Source: Magicicada septendecula
Lineage: Eukaryota > Arthropoda > Insecta > Hemiptera > Cicadidae
Assembly: GCA_034769895.1 (NCBI GenBank)
Contig: CM068367.1
Location: forward strand, 709,242,196-709,306,195
Direction of reading: 5' to 3'
Length of the DNA: 64,000 nt
Part shown: piece after piece, positions 15,164 to 27,560 of the stretch
Numbering within the stretch: the first letter of the stretch is position 1
Layout: each line of letters opens with the position of its first letter
Notes under the pieces: generated by a model
Database searches by the model: none
What the model was told of the DNA's origin: nothing
What the model saw: the letters and a program-made list of their open reading frames with translations, nothing else
Made by a program: the position numbers and the translations under genes

Positions 15164-15305
15164 AATTCTTGGATTTCGTTGTCCATGACGTGTCCGTTAC
15201 TTAACTAAACCTGTGATGAAGCTTTCTAAAGGTGAAAGCCGGTTTAGGCTGTAAGGTAAACTTTAGGTTTTTACTTATATAAAACTTAGTGTTCCGAGTC
15301 GTTAG
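15164..15305. repeat. Segment Y, first of about 33 copies inside the satellite
   Basis: A segment of about 142 bp interrupts the GGGGTA anchor of a monomer. It is preceded by GGAAGGGGTA and followed by GAAAGGGGTA (15306-15315), again like a short target duplication. Most later copies are about 30 bp longer because a TTTACGTTTTTACTTATA-type stretch is duplicated internally. Other copies begin near 17721, 18839, 21396, 22679, 25101, 27524, 28807, 31388, 32668, 33168, 34753, 35254 and so on to 62929. Every copy contains a hairpin AGCC-GGTTTA-GGCT. Confidence 0.65.
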
Positions 15306-15359
15306 GAAAGGGGTAGTTTACCTGCAAAATTTTATGTTTTAACAAGGGTAATTTTTTCG

Positions 15360-18300
15360 ATGACGAACGATAACTGCCGTAAATTCAAACAGAATCAACT
15401 ACACTTTTGCATATCTTTTTGTATTTTACAGAACTCAAGTTCTGTTGATTTTGTTGAAGAGAGGTTAAGGGGAAGGGGTAGTTTACCTGCAACGTTTTAT
15501 ATTTTAACAAGGGTATTTTCTATGGCAAATGATAACAGACGCAAATTCAAAATGAATCAAATAATTTTTTACATACAGCTCTGAATTGTAGAGTTCTCAA
15601 GACATGTGGTTTTGGTGAAGATCGGTTAAGGGAAAGGGGTAGTTTAACGACAACGTTTAATGTTTTAACAATGGTATTTTCTATGGCAAACGATAACAGA
15701 CGCAAATTCAAACAGAATCAAATAATTTTTTGCATACATCCCTGAATTGTAGAGTACTCAAAATCTATTGTTTTTGGATAAGATGGTTAAGGGAATGGGA
15801 TAGTTTACCTGCTACGTTTTTTTATCAAGTTTACTTTTTTTTGGCAAACGATAACATACGCAAATTCAAATAGGATCAAATAATTTTTTGCATACAGCCC
15901 TGAATTGTAGAGTACTCAAAATCTATTGTTTTTGGATAAGATGGTTAAGGGAATGGGGTAGTTTACCTGCAACGTTTTTTTAGCAAGCTTACTTTTTTTT
16001 GGCAAACGATAACAGCCGCAAATTCAAATAGGATCAAATAATGTTTTGAATACAGATCTGAACTGTAGTGTTCTCAAGATCTTTTGCTTTTGGTGAAGAT
16101 CGCTTAAGGGAAAGGGGTAGTATACCTTCAACATTTTATGTTTTAACAAGGATAATTTTTTATATGACGAACGATAAATGCCGCAAATTCAAACAGAATC
16201 AACTACGTTTTTGCATACCTTTTTGAATTAAGGAGAACTCAAGGTCAGTTGATTTTGTTGAAGATCGGATAAGGGAAAGGGGTAGATTACTAGCAACATT
16301 TTATGTTTTAAGAAGGGTAATTTTTTTTGACGAAAGATAACTGCCGTAAATTCAAAGAGAATCAAATAATTTTTTGCATACTTTCCTGAATTGTAGAGAA
16401 CGCAATTTTTCGTGAAGTTCGGTTAATGGAAAGGGGTAGTTTACCTGCAATATTTTATGTTGTCACAAGAGAAATGTTTTCATGACGAACGATAACTGCT
16501 GCACATTCAAACAGAATCAAATTTTTTTTTGCATGCATCGCTGCATTGTAGAGGACTGAAGGTCTATTGATTTTGGTGAAGATCGGTTTAGAGAAAGGGG
16601 TAGTTTACCTGTAACGTTTTATGTTTTAACAAGAGTAAAGTACTTAATTTTGATAAATAAATTATCCTGATAAGAAACTCATAATAATCCACTGTAGAAA
16701 CGTAGATGAAATAACTCTAAATGAAGAGGCTAGGTGAACGAGGTGGGGATAATTTTCTATTAATAAAAATTATAGTTGAAGGCGTAAGGGAGAATTTTTT
16801 ATGTGTACTAAGTTATCGGCAACAAAGAATTAGTTCTTTGTTAAAATTCCTTCCCGGGCTGTTTAGCCGTAGTCCAATGTTTTCTGCAAAACCAGACATT
16901 TCGGCAGTGCCATCGACTGCCATCATCAGTGAAAATTGATTGCGAATACGTGAGGTGGTATAAACGTGATGTTAGTGACCACAATACTGTCGTTAAGGCT
17001 GAAGCAATAAGTGGAAAGTAGTAGTTTCTATGGAAACATTTCATTTCATAAATGATTTTAAATATAAATCTTAGAACATGGAAGTCATGTATAGTTCTCG
17101 AAGGGTAATTTTTATATATGGCAAACGATAACAGCCGCAAATTCAAACAGAATCAAATGATTATTTTCATACAGCTCTAAACTATAGAGTTCTCAAGACC
17201 TATTGTTTTTGGTAAAGATCGGTTAATGGAAAAGGGTAGTTTACCAGAACGTTTCATGTATTAAAAGGGCATTTTCTATGGCAAACGATAACAGCCGCAT
17301 ATTCAAACAGAATCAAATGATTTTTTGCATACATACTTGGTTTGTAGAGTACTCAATACCTGTTGTTTTTGGTGAAGATCGGTTAATGAAAAGGGGTAAT
17401 TTACCAGCATCATTTTATGTCTTAAAAAGGCTATTTACTAATGCAAACGATAACAGCCGCATATTCAAACAGAATCAAATAATTTTTTGCATAAAGCCCT
17501 AAATTGTAGAGTTGTCAAGAAAAATTGTTTTTGGTGAAGATGGTTAAGGGAAAGGGATAGTTTACCTGCTACGTTTTTTATCAAGGTTACTTTTTTTTGG
17601 CAAATGGTAACAGCCGCAAATTCAAACACAATCAAATAGTAATATTTTGCATACAGCCCTGAAATGTAGAGTTCTCAAGACCTATTGTTTTTTGTGAAGA
17701 TCGGTTAAGGGAAAGGGGTAAATTCTTGGATTTCGTTGTCCATGACGTGTCCGTTACTTAACTAAACCTCTGATGAAGCCTTCTAAATGTGAAAGCCGGT
17801 TTAGGCTGTAAGGTAAAACTTTACGTTTTTACTTATAAAACTGTTACTTTACGTTTATACTTATAACGTGATCCGAGTCGTTAGGAAAGGGGTAGTTTAC
17901 CTGCAACATTTTATGTTTTAAGAAGGGTAATTTTTTTTTGACGAAAGATAACTGCCGTAAATTCAAAGAGAATCAAATAAATTTTTGCATACGTTCCTGA
18001 ATTGTAGAGAACGCAATTTTTCGTGAAGTTCGGTTAATGGAAAGGGGTAGTTTACCTGCAACATTTCATGTTGTCACAAGAGAAATGTTTTCATGACAAA
18101 CGATAACTGCCGCACATTCAAACAGAATCAAATTTTTTTTTGCATGCATCGCTGCATTGTAGAGGACTGAAGGTCTATTGATTTTGGTTAGAACATGGAA
18201 GTCATGTATAGTTCTCGAAGGGTAATTTTTATATATGGCAAACGATAACAGCCGCAAATTCAAACAGAATCAAATGATTATTTTCGTACAGCTCTAAACT

Positions 18301-21300
18301 ATAGAGTTCTCAAGACCTATTGTTTTTGGTGAAGATCGGTTAATGGAAAAGGGTAGTCTACCAGAACGTTTCATGTGTTAAAAGGGCATTTTCTATGGCA
18401 AACGATAACAGCCGCAAATTCAAACAGAATCAAATGATTTTTTGCATACATACTTGATTTGTAGAGTACTCAAAACCTGTTGTTTTTGGTGAAGATCGGT
18501 TAAGGGAAAGGGGTAATTTACCAGCAACATTTTATGTTTTAAAAAGGCTATTTACTATGGCAAACGATAACAGCCGCATATTCAAACAGAATCAAATAAT
18601 TTTTTGCATAAAACCCTGAATTGTAGAGTTGTCAAGAAAAATTGTTTTTGGTGAAGATGGTTAAGGGAAAGGGGTAGTTTACCTGCTACGTTTTTTTATC
18701 AAGGTTACTTTTTTTTGGCAAATGGTAACAGCCGCAAATTCAAACACAATCAAATAATAATATTTTGCGTACAGCCCTGAAATGAAGACTTCTCAAGACC
18801 TATTGTTTTTTGTGAAGATCGGTTAAGGGGAAGGGGTAAATTCTTGGATTTCGTTGTCCATGACGTGTCCGTTACTTAACTAAACCTGTGATGAAGCTTT
18901 CTAAAGGTGAAAGCCGGTTTAGGCTGTAAGGTAAACTTTAGGTTTTTACTTATATAAAACTTAGTGTTCCGAGTCGTTAGGAAAGGGGTAGTTTACCTGC
19001 AAAATTTTATGTTTTAACAAGGGTAATTTTTTCGATGACGAACGATAACTGCCGTAAATTCAAACAGAATCAACTACACTTTTGCATATCTTTTTGTATT
19101 TTACAGAACTCAAGTTCTGTTGATTTTGTTGAAGAGAGGTTAAGGGGAAGGGGTAGTTTACCTGCAACGTTTTATATTTTAACAAGGGTATTTTCTATGG
19201 CAAATGATAACAGACGCAAATTCAAAATGAATCAAATAATTTTTTACATACAGCTCTGAATTGTAGAGTTCTCAAGACACGTGGTTTTGGTGAAGATCGG
19301 TTAAGGGAAAGGGGTAGTTTAACGACAACGTTTAATGTTTTAACAATGGTATTTTCTATGGCAAACGATAACAGACGCAAATTCAAACAGAATCAAATAA
19401 TTTTTTGCATACATCCCTGAATTGTAGAGTACTCAAAATCTATTGTTTTTGGATAAGATGGTTAAGGGAATGGGATAGTTTACCTGCTACGTTTTTTTAT
19501 CAAGTTTACTTTTTTTTGGCAAACGATAACATACGCAAATTCAAATAGGATCAAATAATTTTTTGCATACAGCCCTGAATTGTAGAGTACTCAAAATCTA
19601 TTGTTTTTGGATAAGATGGTTAAGGGAATGGGGTAGTTTACCTGCAACGTTTTTTTAGCAAGCTTACTTTTTTTTGGCAAACGATAACAGCCGCAAATTC
19701 AAATAGGATCAAATAATGTTTTGAATACAGATCTGAACTGTAGTGTTCTCAAGATCTTTTGCTTTTGGTGAAGATCGCTTAAGGGAAAGGGGTAGTATAC
19801 CTTCAACATTTTATGTTTTAACAAGGATAATTTTTTATATGACGAACGATAAATGCCGCAAATTCAAACAGAATCAACTACGTTTTTGCATACCTTTTTG
19901 AATTAAGGAGAACTCAAGGTCAGTTGATTTTGTTGAAGATCGGATAAGGGAAAGGGGTAGATTACTAGCAACATTTTATGTTTTAAGAAGGGTAATTTTT
20001 TTTGACGAAAGATAACTGCCGTAAATTCAAAGAGAATCAAATAATTTTTTGCATACGTTCCTGAATTGTAGAGAACGCAATTTTTCGTGAAGTTCGGTTA
20101 ATGGAAAGGGGTAGTTTACCTGCAATATTTTATGTTGTCACAAGAGAAATGTTTTCATGACGAACGATAACTGCTGCACATTCAAACAGAATCAAATTTT
20201 TTTTCGCATGCATCGCTGCATTGTAGAGGACTGAAGGTCTATTGATTTTGGTGAAGATCGGTTTAGAGAAAGGGGTAGTTTACCTGTAACGTTTTATGTT
20301 TTAACAAGAGTAAAGTACTTAATTTTGATAAATAAATTATCCTGATAAGAAACTCATAATAATCCACTGTAGAAACGTAGATGAAATAACTCTAAATGAA
20401 GAGGCTAGGTGAACGAGGTGGGGATAATTTTCTATTAATAAAAATTATAGTTGAAGGCGTAAGGGAGAATTTTTTAATGTGTACTAATTATCGGCAACAA
20501 AGAATTAGTTCTTTGTTAAAATTCCTTCCCGGGCTGTTTAGCCGTAGTCCAATGTTTTCTGCAAAACCAGACATTTCGGCAGTGCCATCGACTGCCATCA
20601 TCAGTGAAAATCGATTGCGAAAACGTGAGGTGGTATAAACGTGATGTTAGTGACCACAATACTGTCGTTAAGGCTGAAGCAATAAGTGGAAAGTAGTAGT
20701 TTCTATGGAAACATTTCATTTCATAAATGATTTTAAATATAAATCTTAGAACATGGAAGTCATGTATAGTTCTCGAAGGGTAATTTTTATATATGGCAAA
20801 CGATAACAGCTGCAAATTCAAACAGAATCAAATGATTATTTTCAAACAGCTCTAAACTATAGAGTTCTCAAGACCAATTGTTTTTGGTGAAGATCGGTTA
20901 ATTGAAAAGGATAGTCTACCAGAACGTTTCATGTGTAAAAAGGGCATTTTATATGGCAAACGATAACAGCCGCAAATTCAAACAGAATCAAATGATTTTT
21001 TGCATACGTACTTGATTTGTAGAGTACTCAAAACCTGTTGTTTTTGGTGAAGATCGGTTAAGGGAAAGGGGTAATTTACCAGCAACATTTTATGTTTTAA
21101 AAAGGCTATTTACTATGGTAAACGATAACAGCCGCATATTCAAACAGAATCAAATAATTTTTTGCATACAGCCCTGAATTGTAGAGTTGTCAAGAAAAAT
21201 TGTTTTTGGTGAAGATGGTTAAGGGAAAGGGGTTGTTTACCTGCTACGTTTTTTATCAAGGTTACTTTTTTTTGGCAAATGGTAACAGCCGCAAATTAAA

Positions 21301-22700
21301 ACACAATCAAATAATAATATTTTGCATACAGCCCTGAAATGTAGAGTTCTCAAGACCTATTGTTTTTTGTGAAGATCGGTTAAGGGAAAGGGGTAAATTC
21401 TTGGATTTCGTTGTCCATGACGTGTCCGTTACTTAACTAAAACTCTGATGAAGCCTTCTAAATGTGAAAGCCGGTTTAGGCTGTAAGGTAAAACTTTACG
21501 TTTTTACTTATAAAACTGTTACTTTACGTTTATACTTATAACGTGTTCCGAGTCGTTAGGAAAGGGGTAGTTTACCTGCAAAATTTTATGTTTTAAGAAG
21601 GGTTATTTTTTCTATGACGAACGATAACTGCCGTAAATTCAAACAGAATCAACTACACTTTTGCATATCTTTTTGTATTTTACAGAACTCAAGTTCTGTT
21701 GATTTTGTTGAAGAGAGGTTAAGGGAAAGGGGTAGTTTACTAGCAACATTTTATGTTTTAAGAAGGGTAATTTTTTTTTGACGAAAGATAACTGCCGTAA
21801 ATTCAAAGAGAATCAAATAAATTTTTGCATACGTTCCTGAATTGTAGAGAAAGCAATTTTTTGTGAAGTTCGGTTAATGGAAAGGGGTAGTTTACCTGCA
21901 ACATTTCATGTTGTCACAAGAGAAATGTTTTCATGACAAACGATAACTGCCGCACATTCAAACAGAATCAAATTTTTTTTTTGCATGCATCGCTGCATTG
22001 TAGAGGACTGAAGGTCTATTGATTTTGGTTAGAACATGGAAGTCATGTATAGTTCTCGAAGGGTAATTTTTATATATGGCAAACGATAACAGCCGCAAAT
22101 TCAAACAGAATCAAATGATAATTTTCGTACAGCTCTAAACTATAGAGTTCTCAAGACCTATTGTTTTTGGTGAAGATCGGTTAATGGAAAAGAGTAGTTT
22201 ACCAGAACGTTTCATGTGTTAAAGGGCATTTTATATGGCAAACGATAACAGCCGCAAATTCAAACAGAATCAAATGATTTTTTGCATACGTACTTGATTT
22301 GTAGAGTACTCAAAACCTGTTGTTTTTGGTGAAGATCGGTTAAGGGAAAGAGGTAATTTACCAGCAAAATTTTATGTTTTAAAAAGGCTATTTACTATGG
22401 TAAACGATAACAGCCGCATATTCAAACAGAATCAAATAATTTTTTGCATACAGCCCTGAATTGTAGAGTTGTCAAGAAAAATTGTTTTTGGTGAAGATGG
22501 TTAAGGGAAAGGGGTTGTTTACCTGCTACGTTTTTTTATCAAGGTTACTTTTTTTTGGCAAATGGTAACAGCCGCAAATTAAAACACAATCAAATAATAA
22601 TATTTTGCATACAGCCCTGAAATGTAGAGTTCTCAAGACCTATTGTTTTTTGTGAAGATCGGTTAAGGGAAAGGGGTAAATTCTTGGATTTCGTTGTCCA
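15360..22700 (+). repeat. Higher-order repeat, 3675 bp period, two units
   Basis: Landmarks recur at 3675 bp: 15360 and 19035, and 16721 and 20396. The second unit carries one extra monomer near its end, so the next landmark falls 3862 bp on, at 22897. Each unit contains one full X, one truncated X and two Y segments. Confidence 0.8.
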
Positions 22701-25700
22701 AGACGTGTCCGTTACTTAACTAAACCTCTGATGAAGCCTTCTAAAGGTGAAAGCCGGTTTAGGCTGTAAGGTAAAACTTTACGTTTTTACTTATAAAACT
22801 GTTTCTTTACGTTTATACTTATAACGTGTTCCGAGTCGTTAGGAAAGGGGTAGTTTACCTGCAAAATATTATGTTTTAACAAGGGTAATTTTTTCTATGA
22901 CGAACGATAACTGCCGTAAATTCAAACAGAATCAACTACACTTTTGCATATCTTTTTGTATTTTACAGAACTCAAGTTCTGTTGATTTTGTTGAAGAGAG
23001 GTTAAGGGGAAGGGGTAGTTTACCTGCAACGTTTTATATTTTAACAAGGGTATTTTCTATGGCAAACGATAACAGACGCAAATTCAAAATGAATCAAATA
23101 ATTTTTTACATACAGCTCTGAATTGTAGAGTTCTCAAGACATGTTGTTTTTGGTGAAGATCGGTTAAGGGAAAGGGGTAGTTTAACGACAACGTTTTATG
23201 TTTTAAGAATGGTATTTTCTATGGCAAACGATAACAGACGCAAATTCAAACAGAATCAAACAATTTTTTGCATAAAGCCCAGAATTGTAGAGTACTCAAA
23301 ATCTATTGTTTTGGGATAAGATGGTTAAGGGAATGGGGTAGTTTACCTGCAAAGTTTTTTTATCAAGGTTACTTTTTTTTGGCAAACGATAACAGCCGCA
23401 AATTCAAATAGGATCAAATAATGTTTTGAATACAGAACTGAAATGTAGTGTCTCAAGATCTTTTGGTTTTGGTGAAGATCGCTTAAGGGAAAGGGGTAGT
23501 ATACCTGCAACATTTTATGTTTTAACAAGGATAATTTTTTATATTACTAACGATAAATGCCGCAAATTCAAACAGAATCAACTACGTTTTTGCATACCTT
23601 TTTTGAATTAAGGAGAACTCAAGGTCAGTTGATTTTGTTGAAGATCGGATAAGGGAAAGGGGTAGTTTACTAGCAACATTTTATGTTTTTATAAGGGTAA
23701 TTTTTTTTGGACGAAAGATAACTACCGTAAATTCAAAGAGAATCAAATAATTTTTTGCATACGTTCCTGAATTGTAGTGAACGCAATTTTTCGTGAAGTT
23801 CGGTTAATGGAAAGGGGTAGTTTACCGGCAACATTTTATGTTGTCACATGAGAAATGTTTTCACGACGAATGATATGCTGCACATTCAAACAGAATCAAA
23901 ATTTTTTTTTTTTGCATGCATCGCTGCATTGTAGAGGACTGAAGGTCTATTGATTTTGGTGAAGATCAGTTTAGAGAAAGGGGTAGTTTACCTGTAACGT
24001 TTTATGTTTTAACAAGAGTAAAGTACTTAATTTTGATAAATAAAGTATCCTGATAAGAAGCTCATAATAATCCACTGTAGAAACGTAGATGAAATAACTC
24101 TAAATGAAGAGGCTAGGTGAACGAGGTGGGGGTAATTTTCTATTAATGAAAATTATAGTTGAAGGGGTAAGGGAGAATTTTTTACGTGTACTAAGTTATC
24201 GGCAACAAAGAATTAGTTCTTTGTTAAAATTCCTTCCCGGGCTGTTTAGCCGTGGTCCAATGTTTTCTGCAAAACCAGACATTTCGTCAGTGCCATCGAC
24301 TGCCATCATCAGTGAAAATCGATTGCGAAAACGTGAGGTGGTATAAACGTGATGTTAGTGACCACAATACTGTCGTTAAGGCTGAAGCAATAAGTGGAAA
24401 GTAGTAGTTTCTATGGAAACATTTCATTTCATAAATGATTTTAAATATAAATCTTAGAACATGGAAGTCATGTATAGTTCTCGAAGGGTAATTTTTATAT
24501 ATGGCAAACGATAACAGCAGCAAATTCAAACAGAATCAAATGATTATTTTCAAACAGCTCTAAACTATAGAGTTCTCAAGACCAATTGTTTTTGGTGAAG
24601 ATCGGTTAATTGAAAAGGATAGTCTACCAGAACGTTTCATGTGTTAAAAGGGCATTTTATATGGCAAACGATAACAGCCGCAAATTCAAACAGAATCAAA
24701 TGATTTTTTGCATACATACTTGACTTGTAGAGTACTCAAAACCTGTTGTTTTTGGTGAAGATCGGTTAATGGAAAGGGGTAATTTACCAGCATCATTTTA
24801 TGTCTTAAAAAGGCTATTTACTAATGCAAACGATAACAGCCGCATATTCAAACAGAATCAAATAATTTTTTGCATACAGCCCTGAATTGTAGAGTTGTCA
24901 AGAAAAATTGTTTTTGGTGAAGATGGTTAAGGGAAAGGGATAGTTTACCTGCTACGTTTTTTATCAAGGTTACTTTTTTTGGCAAATGGTAACAGCCGCA
25001 AATTCAAACACAATCAAATAGTAATATTTTGCATACAGCCCTGAAATGTAGAGTTCTCAAGACCTATTGTTTTTTGTGAAGATCGGTTAAGGGAAAGGGG
25101 TAAATTCTTGGATTTCGTTGTCCAAGACGTGTCCGTTACTTAACTAAACCTCTGATGAAGCCTTCTAAAGGTGAAAGCCGGTTTAGGCTGTAAGGTAAAA
25201 CTTTACGTTTTTACTTATAAAACTGTTTCTTTACGTTTATACTTATAACGTGTTCCGAGTCGTTAGGAAAGGGGTAGTTTACCTGCAAAATTTTATGTTT
25301 TAACAAGGGTAATTTTTTCTATGACGAACGATAACTGCCGTAAATTCAAACAGAATCAACTACACTTTTGCATATCTTTTTGTATTTTACAGAACTCAAG
25401 TTCTGTTGATTTTGTTGAAGAGAGGTTAAGGGGAAGGGGTAGTTTACCTGCAACGTTTTATATTTTAACAAGGGTATTTTCTATGGCAAACGATAACAGA
25501 AGCAAATTCAAAATGAATCAAATAATTTTTTACATACAGCTCTGAATTGTAGAGTTCTCAAGACATGTTGTTTTTGGTGAAGATCGGTTAAGGGAAAGGG
25601 GTAGTTTAACGACAACGTTTTATGTTTTAACAATGGTATTTTCTATGGCAAACGATAACAGACGCAAATTCAAACAGAATCAAACAATTTTTTGCATAAA

Positions 25701-27560
25701 GCCCAGAATTGTAGAGTACTCAAAATCTATTGTTTTGGGATAAGATGGTTAAGGGAATGGGGTAGTTTACCTGCAAAGTTTTTTTATCAAGGTTACTTTT
25801 TTTTGGCAAACGATAACAGCCGCAAATTCAAATAGGATCAAATAATGTTTTGAATACAGAACTGAAATGTAGTGTCTCAAGATCTTTTGGTTTTGGTGAA
25901 GATCGCTTAAGGGAAAGGGGTAGTATACCTGCAACATTTTATGTTTTAACAAGGATAATTTTTTATATTACTAACGATAAATGCCGCAAATTCAAACAGA
26001 ATCAACTACGTTTTTGCATACCTTTTTGAATTAAGGAGAACTCAAGGTCAGTTGATTTTGTTGAAGATCGGATAAGGGAAAGGGGTAGTTTACTAGCAAC
26101 ATTTTATGTTTTTATAAGGGTAATTTTTTTTGGACGAAAGATAACTACCGTAAATTCAAAGAGAATCAAATAATTTTTTGCATACGTTCCTGAATTGTAG
26201 TGAACGCAATTTTTCGTGAAGTTCGGTTAATGGAAAGGGGTAGTTTACCGGCAACATTTTATGTTGTCACATGAGAAATGTTTTCACGACGAATGATATG
26301 CTGCACATTCAAACAGAATCAAAATTTTTTTTTTTTGAATGCATCGCTGCATTGTAGAGGACTGAAGGTCTATTGATTTTGGTGAAGATCAGTTTAGAGA
26401 AAGGGGTAGTTTACCTGTAACGTTTTATGTTTTAACAAGAGTAAAGTACTTAATTTTGATAAATAAAGTATCCTGATAAGAAGCTCATAATAATCCACTG
26501 TAGAAACGTAGATGAAATAACTCTAAATGAAGAGGCTAGGTGAACGAGGTGGGGGTAATTTTCTATTAATGAAAATTATAGTTGAAGGGGTAAGGGAGAA
26601 TTTTTTACGTGTACTAAGTTATCGGCAACAAAGAATTAGTTCTTTGTTAAAATTCCTTCCCGGGCTGTTTAGCCGTGGTCCAATGTTTTCTGCAAAACCA
26701 GACATTTCGTCAGTGCCATCGACTGCCATCATCAGTGAAAATCGATTGCGAAAACGTGAGGTGGTATAAACGTGATGTTAGTGACCACAATACTGTCGTT
26801 AAGGCTGAAGCAATAAGTGGAAAGTAGTAGTTTCTATGGAAACATTTCATTTCATAAATGATTTTAAATATAAATCTTAGAACATGGAAGTCATGTATAG
26901 TTCTCGAAGGGTAATTTTTATATATGGCAAACGATAACAGCTGGAAATTCAAACAGAATCAAATGATTATTTTCAAACAGCTCTAAACTATAGAGTTCTC
27001 AAGACCAATTGTTTTTGGTGAAGATCGGTTAATTGAAAAGGATAGTCTACCAGAACGTTTCATGTGTTAAAAGGGCATTTTATATGGCAAACGATAACAG
27101 CCGCAAATTCAAACAGAATCAAATGATTTTTTGCATACATACTTGACTTGTAGAGTACTCAAAACCTGTTGTTTTTGGTGAAGATCGGTTAATGGAAAGG
27201 GGTAATTTACCAGCATCATTTTATGTCTTAAAAAGGCTATTTACTAATGCAAACGATAACAGCCGCATATTCAAACAGAATCAAATAATTTTTTGCATAC
27301 AGCCCTGAATTGTAGAGTTGTCAAGAAAAATTGTTTTTGGTGAAGATGGTTAAGGGAAAGGGATAGTTTACCTGCTACGTTTTTTATCAAGGTTACTTTT
27401 TTTTGGCAAATGGTAACAGCCGCAAATTAAAACACAATCAAATAATAATATTTTGCATACAGCCCTGAAATGTAGAGTTCTCAAGACCTATTGTTTTTTG
27501 TGAAGATCGGTTAAGGGAAAGGGGTAAATTCTTGGATTTCGTTGTCCATGACGTGTCCGT
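22700..27560 (+). repeat. Higher-order repeat, 2424 bp period, two units
   Basis: Landmarks at 22897 and 25321, 23343 and 25767, and 24104 and 26527 recur 2423-2424 bp apart. Both copies share private variants such as a TTTTTATAAGGGTAA monomer and a CACGACGAATGATATGC stretch, showing a recent tandem duplication. Confidence 0.85.
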
